The translations under genes were made by a program, and so were the position numbers. DNA of 64,000 nt from Vibrio sp. 16 (GTDB lineage Bacteria; Pseudomonadota; Gammaproteobacteria; Enterobacterales; Vibrionaceae). The DNA lies in contig NZ_OY808997.1 in NCBI RefSeq assembly GCF_963681195.1, forward strand, positions 1,054,001 through 1,118,000. Direction: 5' to 3'. Each line of letters opens with the position of its first letter. The first letter of the stretch is position 1. Positions 7,825 to 17,930 of the stretch are shown one piece after another. The notes beneath the pieces were generated by a model. It searched no databases. It saw nothing but the letters and a program-made list of their open reading frames with translations, and was not told the DNA's origin.

Positions 7825-8748
7825 ATGGATTTTATTGCCCTTTCCCGAATCAGCATGAAGCACTTAACGGTACTTCACGTTATGCTTTCAACCAGCAGCG
7901 TGACTAAAGCGGCTGAGAAATTATGTGTCACGCCCTCTAGTGTAAGCAAAACGCTGTCACAACTTAGAGAGCAGTTAGGTGATGAGCTCTTTTATCGAGA
8001 GGGAACCTTATTGCTCCCAACCTCCTTTGCTCTGAGCATTGCTCCGCAAATTCATGGTATTTTGTCGAGCATGAACGGTATTCTTCATCAAGGAGAATTC
8101 GAACCTGCCAGTTTTACCGGCACCATTTCATTGTCTATGCGCGAAAGTACCTTCGAGCTATTTGCCGAGCGAATTGAACAGATCTGCCAACAGTTGTCCT
8201 CTGCTAAACACGTTCAGCTTTTCGCTAAAGAGCAAATGAACTTTGATTCGTTGAGCCGCGGTCAGGTCGATTTTATGCTGCTGCCCCACGATGTGAGCCA
8301 ACCGCCAACACGTAGCCGCGATTTGATGTGGCAGCAGATCATGGAAGATGAAATGGTCTGTTTGCTTTCGCCCACCCACCCTTTAGCGAGCAAGCGAACA
8401 CTATCAATCGATGATTATCTACAATACCAACATATTGGGATTCATGATGACGACCTTGCCGAACCCTTCTTTGAACAGAATTTGACTCAGCAACATCGTT
8501 CACGAGATGTGAGTATCTCTGTTTCAGATTTTGGTTCTGCCGCCGTGTTGTGCCATCACTCCGAACGAATATTAACCTGCTCCAAAGCCTGGGCCGACAA
8601 GGCATATCAAGCGAAATTGCTCATTCAGAAACCTCTACCCTTTGATTATGGCCAAGTTGGATACAGTTTGGTTTGGAATCAAGCCAGTTTAAATCATCCG
8701 GCATTGCGCTGGCTCCATCAGCAACTTTTGGCAGTGCATCAGACGTAA
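7825..8748 (+). CDS. LysR-family transcriptional regulator
   Basis: A LysR-type regulator of 307 residues from the ATG at 7825. An in-frame TTG at 7768 would extend it by 19 residues that do not look like the family. The helix-turn-helix is SVTKAAEKLCVTPSSVSKTLSQLR, followed by the linker helix and a periplasmic-binding-like effector domain (about residues 75-300). The inducer is unknown. The gene is tail-to-tail with yjjW (10-bp overlap) and is the only regulator beside the yjjI-yjjW operon, so it may control it, though convergent placement is not typical of LysR targets. Confidence 0.85.
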   Translation: MDFIALSRISMKHLTVLHVMLSTSSVTKAAEKLCVTPSSVSKTLSQLREQLGDELFYREGTLLLPTSFALSIAPQIHGILSSMNGILHQGEFEPASFTGTISLSMRESTFELFAERIEQICQQLSSAKHVQLFAKEQMNFDSLSRGQVDFMLLPHDVSQPPTRSRDLMWQQIMEDEMVCLLSPTHPLASKRTLSIDDYLQYQHIGIHDDDLAEPFFEQNLTQQHRSRDVSISVSDFGSAAVLCHHSERILTCSKAWADKAYQAKLLIQKPLPFDYGQVGYSLVWNQASLNHPALRWLHQQLLAVHQT

Positions 8749-9605
8749 ACACTGGGGCGGCTGATCGGATTTGGAACGAGCTTTTCAAGCCGTTGGTAGA
8801 GGTGATCGATTTGCCCTTCGCTACATTTTGACCAAGATAGCGCTTGGCCAATCACGCCATGATGCTGAAAAGCGTTGAGCCTAATATTGACGTTGGCTGG
8901 CAGCTGGTTGATAAGCGCTGCAATATGGGAAATTTCACTCTCCAAATCACTTTTATCTGGCACGTGAAGAAGTCGAAGCTCGTGTAATTTTCCGTGCTCT
9001 GCTAACAAGCGAATCGATTGAATGACTTTATGGTTGTCGCGACCAACAAGCCACTGATGGGTTTCATTCTGCCAAGATTTCAGATCAATCATCGCCCCAT
9101 CCATAAAGGGTAACACGTTGATCCATCCTTGTTGCGACAAATAACCATTGCTATCAATAAAACAAGTGAGGTGTGATAACTCTTCGTCCTGTTTGATTGC
9201 TTTGAATAGATCAATGATGAAAGGAAGCTGCAAGGTCGCTTCGCCTCCGGACATGGTAATACCACTGATGAAATGGCGCTGCTTTCTAATCAGCCTTACG
9301 ACCCGAGTGACAGTGTAACTTGTAACCTTGGGGCTCGAATGATGATCGCAGCGATCAAGGCAATCATCACAATGGGTGCACTTGACCTCGTTCCATGCGA
9401 CTCGCCCACTACCCTCTAGCGTTAAAGCTCCGCTTGGGCACACAGCAACACAATCACCACAATGGTTGCAGTGATTGATTGTGTGAGGATTATGGCAGGT
9501 AATGCAGCTAAAATTACACCCTTGTAGGAAGATGACCAGGCGATTTCCTGGTCCATCCACACATGAAAAATTCAGAATTCGGCTGACAAACGCGCTTTTT
9601 TCCAT
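8739..9605 (-). CDS. yjjW: Glycyl-radical enzyme activase YjjW
   Basis: A radical-SAM activating enzyme of 288 residues. The radical-SAM motif CNFSCITC (CX3CX2C) near residues 30-37 binds the catalytic 4Fe-4S cluster. Two ferredoxin-type clusters follow, CNHCGDCVAVCP and CTHCDDCLDRC, as in activases with an inserted 2x4Fe-4S domain. TMSGGEATLQ is the SAM-binding GGE motif. By family it abstracts a hydrogen from the glycine of its partner enzyme, here YjjI, encoded 9 bp upstream in the same operon. It is oxygen-sensitive and works anaerobically. Confidence 0.9.
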   Translation of the reverse strand: MEKSAFVSRILNFSCVDGPGNRLVIFLQGCNFSCITCHNPHTINHCNHCGDCVAVCPSGALTLEGSGRVAWNEVKCTHCDDCLDRCDHHSSPKVTSYTVTRVVRLIRKQRHFISGITMSGGEATLQLPFIIDLFKAIKQDEELSHLTCFIDSNGYLSQQGWINVLPFMDGAMIDLKSWQNETHQWLVGRDNHKVIQSIRLLAEHGKLHELRLLHVPDKSDLESEISHIAALINQLPANVNIRLNAFQHHGVIGQALSWSKCSEGQIDHLYQRLEKLVPNPISRPSVYV

Positions 9606-9614
9606 CGTAAGGCC

Positions 9615-11156
9615 TTACTGATAGTACGGCTGCGATTCCATGCTGACGACTCGTGGACTGCGCTCAAGTATGCCGGTGTTATTTGCCGCTTCTGCCCCAA
9701 GAAATGTCGTGTTCGAGCGTGAACCTGAAGCGGCGAACTTGGCTATGTCAGAAAGCTTAACCATATAGCCAGTTACACGAACTAAATCGTTTGATGCCAC
9801 GTTTGCCGTAAACTCGCGGTAGCCCATGGCCAACGCACCTTTACAAAGATTGAACATCGCTTCTGGGTTCGATTTAACGGTTTCATCAATCGTTAAGATA
9901 TCACTGATCCCCGACGTATAGTATTTGTGCTGCGGCGCGGTCGCTTGAACATAGCTCACCGGATCCGGCTCGGTCCCATAAGGAATACGCACACCTGGTG
10001 TGACATCTTTATCAAGACTAATCCCGCCTTGAGCATGCAATAACGCTTTACCTTCATAGCCGTATTTAACCGGGCTAGTGTCGACCAAATGCGCCAGCTT
10101 TTCTGAAATGGCAAGCGCGAGTCGGTTTGCCTTATCACTGTGGCCATATTGTTCATTGCAATCTTCTTTCTCTAAAAGGATATTGACCGCCTCTGCCATG
10201 CCGTATATCCCGTACATTGGTGCAAAACGGTTCTCGTAAATCAGCGCCTCCGTCGCCAAAAAGCCTTTAAAAAAGTTTGAGTGTTCATGCAGATGACGGC
10301 TTCTTGCCTCAATGAGCTCAATCATTAGCTCGTTGTACGTCGGAAGAACGTAATCAATAAAGTCCGTACTGTCTTTTGAACGCTTAGCCACTTCTTTCAA
10401 GTTCATTCTCACTAGAGTGTTGGAACCACCCGCTAACGGCAATGAGTTGTAGCAGCTAACAATGCCAAACTGTTTATCACCATACGCGCTTGCATGCATC
10501 GGATAGTTGGCGATGTGTGGCTTACTGCATTCGCAAATATTACTGGTTGCCTGCCTTAAAAGATCGTCCGGAGTGACGTTCGAGTCATACATAAAAGTTA
10601 AGTTGGGCGCGATCTGCTTAAGCTCTGCATCGACTTTAAGAATGGTTCGGCAAATCACATTGTCCGTAGGACTGATATTCACATGCATGAACGCATCAGG
10701 CAAGGTGCGGTCCAACATGATCCAGAAGCGCTTGAGTTTGGCATAAACCTGTTGCTCTGTTAGAGAGCCGACATAAGGAAGCAGCACTTCGTCAAGTTGA
10801 CCAAGATAAACGGGAATATTAGTGACTGAGGGAACGTGATGATAAAGAATGGTCAGCAAATTGAGGGCATCATCAAAATCTTGCGCAGGCTCAACTTCAA
10901 GATGCATCGAGCCTTGCTTTAGATATTTTGCGTAATCGGGCAGCACGTAGCGAGGTTTGAAAGGTGCGTGTCCCTCAAACATGTCACAAATGATGCCTTG
11001 TTCCATCGCAATCGAAACGGCATCAGACACCTCCAAATATGGAAGGTCCGCCTCCGCTTCTAACGCGAGAAATTGGTTCTTTTGCTTTGGGCTAAGGTTG
11101 GTGTCGGTCACGATAGCGTGAACACGTTGTTGGAATGCGTTGAGAGAAGTCGGCAT
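9615..11156 (-). CDS. yjjI: Glycyl-radical enzyme YjjI
   Basis: A YjjI-family glycyl-radical protein of 513 residues (E. coli YjjI is about 516). The glycyl-radical loop RVTGYMV near the C-terminus places the radical at about Gly463, and GIVSCYNSL supplies a candidate thiyl cysteine at about Cys235. This is much shorter than pyruvate formate-lyase (about 760) and the substrate of the family is not established. It is the first gene of a two-gene operon with its activase yjjW. A 7-bp-arm palindrome lies about 80 bp upstream (11235-11251). Confidence 0.9.
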   Translation of the reverse strand: MPTSLNAFQQRVHAIVTDTNLSPKQKNQFLALEAEADLPYLEVSDAVSIAMEQGIICDMFEGHAPFKPRYVLPDYAKYLKQGSMHLEVEPAQDFDDALNLLTILYHHVPSVTNIPVYLGQLDEVLLPYVGSLTEQQVYAKLKRFWIMLDRTLPDAFMHVNISPTDNVICRTILKVDAELKQIAPNLTFMYDSNVTPDDLLRQATSNICECSKPHIANYPMHASAYGDKQFGIVSCYNSLPLAGGSNTLVRMNLKEVAKRSKDSTDFIDYVLPTYNELMIELIEARSRHLHEHSNFFKGFLATEALIYENRFAPMYGIYGMAEAVNILLEKEDCNEQYGHSDKANRLALAISEKLAHLVDTSPVKYGYEGKALLHAQGGISLDKDVTPGVRIPYGTEPDPVSYVQATAPQHKYYTSGISDILTIDETVKSNPEAMFNLCKGALAMGYREFTANVASNDLVRVTGYMVKLSDIAKFAASGSRSNTTFLGAEAANNTGILERSPRVVSMESQPYYQ

Positions 11157-11234
11157 AGCTTGTAATCCTTGTTGTTTGTATGGATTTTAAAACTTGCACA
11201 ATCATTTCTGCTATTGAAACTTTGATAAGTCTAT

Positions 11235-11251
11235 TTTTCCATTTTGGAAAA
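11235..11251. promoter_or_regulatory. Palindrome upstream of yjjI, candidate operator
   Basis: TTTTCCA-TTT-TGGAAAA is a perfect 7-bp inverted repeat centred at 11243 in the 155-bp gap between yjjI and the chemoreceptor gene. Its place suggests a regulator site for yjjI-yjjW, but no family is identified. Confidence 0.35.
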
Positions 11252-11261
11252 GTATCAAACA

Positions 11262-11291
11262 AAAAAAGCCCGGAAGTAATAACCGGGCTTA
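11262..11291 (-). terminator. Terminator of the chemoreceptor gene
   Basis: Read on the minus strand, AAGCCCGG ... CCGGGCTT is followed by a run of seven T residues. It lies just past the stop of the chemoreceptor gene. Confidence 0.85.
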
Positions 11292-11311
11292 GTCGAAACA
11301 GAGTATGGCGC

Positions 11312-13195
11312 TTACAACTTGAAGCGATTGATTTCTTGTTCTAGCTCATGAGATAGCTCTGACAATTGCGCCGCTTGAGATGCCGCGTCATGTGCCTCAT
11401 CCGCCAAGTCATTCGACACATCACGAATACCCACAGTGTTTCGCGTAATTTCAGATGTGACTGACGCTTGCTCTTCTGCCGCTGAAGCAATTTGAGTCGC
11501 CATATCACTGATGCGTTCAACAGCCGTTTGGATTAGGGTTAAACTCACTGCCGCAGAATCCGCATCGCCCACACTGGTATCCGCCAACATGCGGCTATCA
11601 CCCATAATGCCTACGGCTTTACCCGTCGTACCTTGTAGAGTTTCAATCATCTGCTGGATTTCTTTCGTCGAAGCATGAGTACGTTGACTCAACACACGAA
11701 CTTCGTCGGCCACCACTGCAAATCCACGCCCTTGTTCACCCGCACGCGCCGCTTCAATTGCCGCGTTAAGTGCAAGTAGGTTGGTTTGTTCTGCAATATC
11801 TTGAATGGTCGATAGAATCGTACTAATGCTATTGCCGTGTGCTTCAAGTTCTTGAATAACCTCTGTCGCTACCTGAACTTCCTGCGCCAGATTTTGAATC
11901 GAGCTTTGTGTTTGCACCACTTGCTGACCACCATGCACACACGCTGATACCGCTTCTGACGAGTTTTGTGCCGTATGATCGGCGTTGCCTGCGATTTCTT
12001 GTGTGGCAGCTGCCATTTCATTGATAGCAGTAGCAACCATGTTGATTTCATCTTGTTGATGACGAATACGAGCACTGCGCTCTTCAGCATGTTGCGCAGT
12101 TTGCTTCGCTTGCTCTGACAGTGACGCCGAAACTAAGCTAAGTTTAGACACCATCGAATGCATGTTACCAACGAAGGTATTGAAGTTTGACGCCAATTGA
12201 CCAACTTCGTCGTCACTACGAGGTTCAAGTCTTTGAGTCAAATCACCTTCACCTGATGCAATTTCTTCCAACGCTTTGGACACACGGCCTAAATCGCGGA
12301 ACAAGAAGCTCACCAACCAAGAGACAACAAAGACAACGATCAAAGTAATTACGATTGCCGTAATAATCAGGTCAACCAATAACTCTGAGTGTGCCGCTTC
12401 TTCTGTTGCGCGATCCATTTCAATCGCAAAAATCCACGGGGTATCTGGTACTTGTTTAAAGAAGACCATTTTCTCTACGCCGTTTCGCTCAATCAGCTCA
12501 ATAGAGCCGGTATTTGCCGCTTCTTGAATCGCGCGAAGGGTAAATTTATTTGAAAGCGTTGACACAGGTTTCAGCGATAAGTCTTTGTTTGGGTGCGCTA
12601 GGAAGTTGCCATCTTGAGTATCAATAAGCATCGCGTAAGCATTCTTACCCGCATCGAGATTAATGACATCGTTGATCAACTGATCGATCAAAACATCAGC
12701 ACCAACAATGCCGACAAACTGACCGTTGCGACGAACTGGCTCAGCAATTGTCACCAATAGCGCATTGGTAATCGCATCTTTATAGGCAGTTGTGATAATT
12801 TGCTTGCCCGCAACATTGGCATCTTTGTACCAAGGGCGAGTACGTGGATCATAGTCTGCACGGTTTCGCTCTGGGTGCGAGCGGTACATTCCGCCCTCTG
12901 GAGTACCGAGGAAGATATCATCGAACCCACCAGCTTTACGCGCTTGCTGCAAGTATGGAACGACATCGGCTTCTTGGCTGTAATCGTTGAACGCAGTAGA
13001 AATTTGTTTACGAATGGAAATCCAGTCAGAGATCCCTTCTGAAGCAGCAGCGGCTAGACTCTCTGCACGAGCGTATACGCCGTTACGAGTTTGTTGGAAA
13101 AGTTGGTCTGCAGATAGCCAAGTTAGCACGCTTGCCATTAGCACCACCGCTAATAAGCTGGCACCTATCAGTTTTTGTTTTAATGATAATTTCAT
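11312..13195 (-). CDS. Methyl-accepting chemotaxis protein (dCache)
   Basis: A chemoreceptor of 627 residues. The order is a membrane helix (about 10-30), a large periplasmic dCache_1 domain (about 35-275, with [29 protein letters not shown] sequence typical of the family), a second membrane helix (about 277-300), HAMP (about 300-355), and a cytoplasmic signalling coiled coil whose hairpin tip includes [20 protein letters not shown]. Related Vibrio dCache receptors sense amino acids; the ligand here is unknown. There is no C-terminal CheR-tethering pentapeptide. It is a single-gene unit with its own terminator. Confidence 0.92.
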   Translation of the reverse strand: MKLSLKQKLIGASLLAVVLMASVLTWLSADQLFQQTRNGVYARAESLAAAASEGISDWISIRKQISTAFNDYSQEADVVPYLQQARKAGGFDDIFLGTPEGGMYRSHPERNRADYDPRTRPWYKDANVAGKQIITTAYKDAITNALLVTIAEPVRRNGQFVGIVGADVLIDQLINDVINLDAGKNAYAMLIDTQDGNFLAHPNKDLSLKPVSTLSNKFTLRAIQEAANTGSIELIERNGVEKMVFFKQVPDTPWIFAIEMDRATEEAAHSELLVDLIITAIVITLIVVFVVSWLVSFLFRDLGRVSKALEEIASGEGDLTQRLEPRSDDEVGQLASNFNTFVGNMHSMVSKLSLVSASLSEQAKQTAQHAEERSARIRHQQDEINMVATAINEMAAATQEIAGNADHTAQNSSEAVSACVHGGQQVVQTQSSIQNLAQEVQVATEVIQELEAHGNSISTILSTIQDIAEQTNLLALNAAIEAARAGEQGRGFAVVADEVRVLSQRTHASTKEIQQMIETLQGTTGKAVGIMGDSRMLADTSVGDADSAAVSLTLIQTAVERISDMATQIASAAEEQASVTSEITRNTVGIRDVSNDLADEAHDAASQAAQLSELSHELEQEINRFKL

Positions 13196-13321
13196 GGTTG
13201 ATATTTCGCCTGGAACAGTAGGAAAGTGGCGAATATTATCGGGATTTTAACCAAGATGCACGAACATTTGACAACCAAACAACAGACTGTAAATTATTGA
13301 ATTGACTGCAAAATATTGACG

Positions 13322-13654
13322 TCATTTTTCCGTCATTTCAGGCAGCCCAACCCCGTCGTTAGCCGCTTGCGTGGATCCATCCTCTTCACTTTCAACAGGT
13401 CGTTCATTGGCGTGCGTTGAATAGTAGCGATCTAACAGCTCTTTGCCATAAATCACCTCAGTTTGCATATGCATGACAAGCAGGAACGCTGCCGCACAAG
13501 CGCAAAGAATATTGAATTTTTTCGTAATACGGCCACGTTTAGTGGGCGAGTAAATGGCAATTTGCAGTGTAACAAGAGCAAATGGATAGAAAATGAGCAA
13601 GGCGAGCAAGCCACCTAGATAATTGGATATCGCCATTGGTGTATCTAAACCCAT
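13322..13654 (-). CDS. Small membrane protein of unknown function
   Basis: A 110-residue protein that I cannot assign. The start chosen is the ATG at 13654, preceded by AAGGAGAG; a GTG at 13687 would place that ribosome site inside the gene. Two hydrophobic helices are visible (about residues 9-32 and 48-65), separated by a basic loop SPTKRGRITKK, followed by an acidic C-terminal tail. The topology suggests a small inner-membrane protein. It sits between the chemoreceptor and gyrA with no operon partner. Confidence 0.6.
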   Translation of the reverse strand: MGLDTPMAISNYLGGLLALLIFYPFALVTLQIAIYSPTKRGRITKKFNILCACAAAFLLVMHMQTEVIYGKELLDRYYSTHANERPVESEEDGSTQAANDGVGLPEMTEK

Positions 13655-13788
13655 ATCATCTCTCCTTTTACTGCGTAGTTTGGTCACTATACGTGAACCA
13701 AAGTGCAGACTAACTCAGAGAGAGACACTTTTGAGACGAGTTATACACCTTATTGAAACTATTGGCGAAATTGCTTAATTCTGAGCAC

Positions 13789-13817
13789 AAAAAAACCGAG
13801 CAATTGCTCGGCTTTGA
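13789..13817 (-). terminator. Terminator of gyrA
   Basis: On the minus strand the perfect stem CCGAGCAA / TTGCTCGG (13796-13811) is followed by seven T residues, 17 bp past the gyrA stop. Confidence 0.85.
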
Positions 13818-13833
13818 TTCATTTAAAACGTGT

Positions 13834-16467
13834 TTACGCTTGAGGCTCATCATCGCCAGTCGGCGTTTCTGGATTCTCAGACGTTACTTCAGCTGTGTTT
13901 TCTGTATCAGCAGCATCTTCACCTTCTGGTAAATCCACCTCTTCTACTTCGTCAATACGCTGAAGTCCAACAACATTCTCATCTTCTGCAGTGCGAATTA
14001 GCGTAACACCTTGCGTATTACGGCCAACTTGGCTCACTTCAGAAACACGTGTACGAACTAGAGTACCAGCGTCAGTGATCATCATCATCTCATCGCCTTC
14101 TTCTACCTGTACCGCGCCAACAACTGGACCGTTACGCTCTGACACTTTGATAGAGACAACACCTTGTGTTGCACGACCTTTCGTGGGGTACTCGGCAAGC
14201 TCGGTACGTTTACCGTAGCCGTTTTGCGTTACAGTTAGAATGTCACCTTCGTTTGAAGGAACAATGAGAGAGACAACTTGATCTTCATCAGCCAGTTTCA
14301 TACCGCGAACACCTGCCGCAGTACGACCCATTGCACGAACTTTATCTTCGTTGAAACGAACTACTTTACCCGCTTTAGAGAACAGCATGATGTCGCTATC
14401 GCCGTTGGTAATATCAACGCCAATCAAGGAATCGTCATCACGTAGGTTAACTGCAATTAGACCGTTTGAACGTACGTTTGCAAATTGATCAAGCGATGTC
14501 TTCTTAACCGTACCATCACCAGTTGCCATAAAGATGAATTTCTCTGGTGAGAACTCATCAACTGGCAGAATTGCGGTAATACGCTCACCTTCTTCTAGCG
14601 GTAGAATATTGATGATTGGCTTGCCACGAGCAGTTCGGCTCGCTAACGGCAATTGATACACTTTCAGACGGTAAGTTTTACCACGTGTAGAGAAACATAG
14701 GATGTTATCGTGAGTATTCGCAACCAACAGACGCTCGATGTAATCTTCATCTTTCATCTTCGTTGCACTCTTTCCTTTACCACCACGACGCTGTGCTTCG
14801 TAGTCGCTTAGGATTTGGTACTTAACGTAACCTTCGTGAGAAAGAGTCACGACCACGTCTTCACGTGCAATCAGCTCTTCCATGTCGATGTCATGGCTTG
14901 CTGCTGTGATTTCCGTACGACGAACATCACCAAATGCATCGCGAACTGTTTCTAGTTCTTCGCGGATCACCTCCATCAAACGCTCAGTGCTTGCAAGAAT
15001 GTGCATCAGTTCAGCGATTTCTTCTAGAAGCGCTTTGTACTCGTCAAGAATCTTCTCGTGCTCAAGACCAGTAAGCTTGTGTAGACGTAGGTCTAGGATT
15101 GCTTGCGCTTGAGTTTCTGTCAGGAAGTACTGACCGTCACGGATACCGTATTGTGCTTCTAGCCACTCAGGACGGGCCGCATCAGTACCCGCGCGCTCTA
15201 GCATTGCTGCTACATTGCCTAGATCCCAACCGCGAGCCACAAGACCGGCTTTCGCCTCTGCTGGTGTTGGCGCCTTACGGATCAGTTCGATGATCTCATC
15301 AATGTTCGCTAATGCCAGTGCCAAACCTTCTAGGATATGGGCACGCTCACGAGCTTTACGCAATTCAAAGATAGTACGACGAGTCACCACTTCACGGCGG
15401 TGATCTACGAAGCACTTCAACATCTCTTTTAGGTTGAACAGCTGTGGCTGGCCGTTGTTCAGGGCAACCATGTTGATACCGAACGTCGTTTGCAGCTGAG
15501 TGTTCGCGTATAGGTTGTTTAGAACCACTTCGCCCACTGCATCACGCTTACATTCGATAACAATGCGCATACCGTCTTTGTCAGACTCATCGCGCAGTGC
15601 ACTAATGCCTTCAACTTTCTTATCTTTAACAAGCTCAGCGATCTTTTCGATCAAGCGAGCTTTGTTCACCTGATAAGGGATCTCGGTAACGATAATGGTC
15701 TCTTTACCATTCTTGTCCGCTTCAATTTCCGCTTTAGAACGCATGTAAATTTTACCGCGGCCAGTCTTGTACGCGTCTACAATGCCTTTACGACCACTGA
15801 TTAGTGCCGCTGTTGGGAAATCTGGACCAGGAATGTAGTCCATTAACTCATCAATCGTGATCTCTTCATTATTGATGTATGCCAAGCAGCCATCGATCAC
15901 TTCGCCAAGGTTATGTGGCGGGATGTTGGTTGCCATACCTACTGCGATACCAGAAGCACCGTTTACCAATAGGTTAGGAATTTTAGTAGGAAGAACCGCT
16001 GGGATTTGCTCAGTACCGTCATAGTTCGGCACGTAATCCACGGTTTCTTTGTCTAGATCAGCGAGAAGTTCATGGGCAATTTTTGCCATGCGAACTTCGG
16101 TATAACGCATTGCCGCTGCTGAGTCACCATCGATAGAACCAAAGTTACCTTGGCCATCAACTAGCATGTAACGTAATGAAAACGGCTGAGCCATACGAAC
16201 GATAGTGTCGTATACAGCACTGTCACCATGCGGGTGATATTTACCGATTACGTCGCCAACAACACGGGCAGATTTTTTGTATGGTTTATTCCAATCATTA
16301 CCTAGCACATTCATCGCGAACAAAACGCGGCGGTGTACAGGCTTTAGGCCATCACGCACATCAGGAAGAGCACGACCAACGATTACGGACATCGCATAGT
16401 CAAGGTATGAACCTCTAAGCTCATCTTCAATGTTTACGGGCGTGATCTCTTTAGCTAGATCGCTCAT
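13834..16467 (-). CDS. gyrA: DNA gyrase subunit A
   Basis: GyrA of 877 residues, the strand-cutting subunit of the A2B2 enzyme that introduces negative supercoils. The catalytic tyrosine is in [10 protein letters not shown]. The quinolone-resistance region [20 protein letters not shown] keeps the Ser and Asp equivalent to E. coli Ser83 and Asp87, so the sequence is wild type for quinolone sensitivity. The winged-helix and coiled-coil domains are followed by the six-bladed C-terminal wrapping domain containing the GyrA box QRRGGKG, and an acidic tail rich in Glu, Thr and Asp. It is divergent from ubiG, as in E. coli. Confidence 0.98.
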   Translation of the reverse strand: MSDLAKEITPVNIEDELRGSYLDYAMSVIVGRALPDVRDGLKPVHRRVLFAMNVLGNDWNKPYKKSARVVGDVIGKYHPHGDSAVYDTIVRMAQPFSLRYMLVDGQGNFGSIDGDSAAAMRYTEVRMAKIAHELLADLDKETVDYVPNYDGTEQIPAVLPTKIPNLLVNGASGIAVGMATNIPPHNLGEVIDGCLAYINNEEITIDELMDYIPGPDFPTAALISGRKGIVDAYKTGRGKIYMRSKAEIEADKNGKETIIVTEIPYQVNKARLIEKIAELVKDKKVEGISALRDESDKDGMRIVIECKRDAVGEVVLNNLYANTQLQTTFGINMVALNNGQPQLFNLKEMLKCFVDHRREVVTRRTIFELRKARERAHILEGLALALANIDEIIELIRKAPTPAEAKAGLVARGWDLGNVAAMLERAGTDAARPEWLEAQYGIRDGQYFLTETQAQAILDLRLHKLTGLEHEKILDEYKALLEEIAELMHILASTERLMEVIREELETVRDAFGDVRRTEITAASHDIDMEELIAREDVVVTLSHEGYVKYQILSDYEAQRRGGKGKSATKMKDEDYIERLLVANTHDNILCFSTRGKTYRLKVYQLPLASRTARGKPIINILPLEEGERITAILPVDEFSPEKFIFMATGDGTVKKTSLDQFANVRSNGLIAVNLRDDDSLIGVDITNGDSDIMLFSKAGKVVRFNEDKVRAMGRTAAGVRGMKLADEDQVVSLIVPSNEGDILTVTQNGYGKRTELAEYPTKGRATQGVVSIKVSERNGPVVGAVQVEEGDEMMMITDAGTLVRTRVSEVSQVGRNTQGVTLIRTAEDENVVGLQRIDEVEEVDLPEGEDAADTENTAEVTSENPETPTGDDEPQA

Positions 16468-16706
16468 AGAGCCATTATCCCTCTATTTATAGATCGTATG
16501 TACAATACGTTTAAGGTGCAAAAATATAACACACAAATCGACTCTTCGGCATTACTTTCCCTCTCCTTTTATCAGGTTGTGAGCTTGGTTGTGAATCAAA
16601 TGCCGAGAAATTGCACACTCTTATTTTATCTCGCTGATTAATGGTTATATTTTCACCAGTCTAGTATAAAAGTGACATGCCCTATGGAGTGTTCATTTTA
16701 ACGCGC

Positions 16707-16712
16707 TATAAT
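16707..16712 (+). promoter_or_regulatory. -10 element upstream of ubiG
   Basis: A perfect TATAAT lies 41 bp before the ubiG start in the 285-bp gyrA-ubiG gap. No convincing -35 was found. Confidence 0.4.
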
Positions 16713-16752
16713 GCCTGCCTAATTCAAGGAAGCGGTACAACACAGAGCAGTT

Positions 16753-17460
16753 ATGACACAAGCACAAAACGTCGACCCAAACGAAATTAAGAAATTTGAG
16801 GATATGGCTTCACGCTGGTGGGATCTGAAGGGCGAGTTTAAACCTCTGCATCAAATCAACCCGCTACGCTTGAACTATGTTTTAGATAACGCCAATGGCC
16901 TTTTTGGCAAGACAGTGCTCGACGTTGGCTGTGGTGGTGGCATCCTTGCTGAGAGTATGGCGAAAGAAGGTGCGATCGTGACCGGATTAGACATGGGCAA
17001 AGAACCCCTTGAAGTCGCTCGACTTCACGCTCTGGAGACAGGTACCAAGCTTGAGTACATCCAAAGCACCATCGAAGACCATGCCGCAACCCATGCTGGA
17101 AAATACGATGTCGTCACTTGCATGGAGATGCTTGAGCACGTCCCTGACCCACTTTCCGTTGTTCGCTCTTGCGCAGCGCTTGTTAAACCAGGTGGCCATG
17201 TCTTTTTTTCAACCTTAAATCGCAATATTAAGTCGTACTTGTTTGCCATCGTCGGTGCAGAGAAACTGCTTAAGATCGTCCCTGAAGGTACTCACGATCA
17301 CGAGAAGTTCATTCGCCCGTCTGAGCTGATTAAAATGGTTGACCAAACCGACCTGACAGAGACAGGAATTACAGGGCTACACTATAACCCGCTCACTGAT
17401 TCATATAAGCTTGGTCGTAAGGTCGACGTCAATTACATCGTCCACACTCAGAAGTTTTAA
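16753..17460 (+). CDS. ubiG: Ubiquinone biosynthesis O-methyltransferase UbiG
   Basis: A SAM-dependent methyltransferase of 235 residues that performs both O-methylation steps of ubiquinone synthesis at the inner membrane surface. The opening [20 protein letters not shown] is a UbiG hallmark. VLDVGCGGG is SAM motif I, followed by TGLDMG (motif II) and [13 protein letters not shown] (post I). It is closely followed by a terminator, so it is expressed alone, and the gyrA-ubiG-nrdAB order matches E. coli. Confidence 0.96.
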   Translation: MTQAQNVDPNEIKKFEDMASRWWDLKGEFKPLHQINPLRLNYVLDNANGLFGKTVLDVGCGGGILAESMAKEGAIVTGLDMGKEPLEVARLHALETGTKLEYIQSTIEDHAATHAGKYDVVTCMEMLEHVPDPLSVVRSCAALVKPGGHVFFSTLNRNIKSYLFAIVGAEKLLKIVPEGTHDHEKFIRPSELIKMVDQTDLTETGITGLHYNPLTDSYKLGRKVDVNYIVHTQKF

Positions 17461-17496
17461 CACCAAGATAACACCCTATATCTAGTGGTTATTTCT

Positions 17497-17528
17497 AAGG
17501 CGGTAGCATAAGCTCACCGCCTTTTTTA
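17497..17528 (+). terminator. Terminator of ubiG
   Basis: The stem AAGGCGGT / ACCGCCTT is followed by a T run. Confidence 0.85.
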
Positions 17529-17729
17529 GTGCTTTTTTGAACGATTTTTGTCGACTTGATTCCATTTTCACCAGGCGAAAAAATGCGGGAAAAAATTGGC
17601 AAAGATCAAGATATTTTTTTTTGTTTGTGGTTACGAATAAACCGATTCCAAAACGGTAATTTTCTACAATCTTATCCGCTCTTATTTCATCGGTTAGTAG
17701 TCACTTACTGATTTTTTCAATTTTGTTAG

Positions 17730-17738
17730 TTATCCACA
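17730..17738 (+). promoter_or_regulatory. DnaA box
   Basis: TTATCCACA is the strongest-type DnaA box. In E. coli, DnaA binds upstream of nrdAB to couple dNTP supply to replication initiation; the same position here suggests the same link. Confidence 0.65.
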
Positions 17739-17807
17739 AGTCATCCAAGATCTCCAACTTGAAAACCACCTCAGATAGCACTATCTTGTAACCCGCACAC
17801 CAATGCA

Positions 17808-17841
17808 CCCCTATATATTGTGTTTGTACTACAATATATAG
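17808..17841 (+). promoter_or_regulatory. Paired NrdR boxes
   Basis: The cores CTATATATTG (17811-17820) and CAATATATAG (17832-17841) both fit the NrdR core CWATATATWG exactly and are 21 bp apart, two helical turns, so the sites face the same side of DNA. NrdR is the ATP/dATP-sensing repressor of ribonucleotide reductase genes. Confidence 0.88.
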
Positions 17842-17930
17842 ATAGACTTTGATCACAAAGCCGGTACGAATTTTACAAGAATTACACAAAAACACGGCTT
17901 TTATCAGTTTTGTTAGGGAAATTAAGCAGA

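Larger units (their letters stand above)
17529..17930 (+). promoter_or_regulatory. nrdAB regulatory region
   Basis: This roughly 400-bp gap holds no gene. It contains a perfect DnaA box and two NrdR boxes (given separately) in AT-rich DNA, consistent with control of nrdAB by DnaA and NrdR as described for E. coli. Confidence 0.7.

Noticed and set aside
11222..11235. TTGATAAGTCTATT upstream of yjjI as an FNR site
   Set aside because: Only one half matches the consensus.
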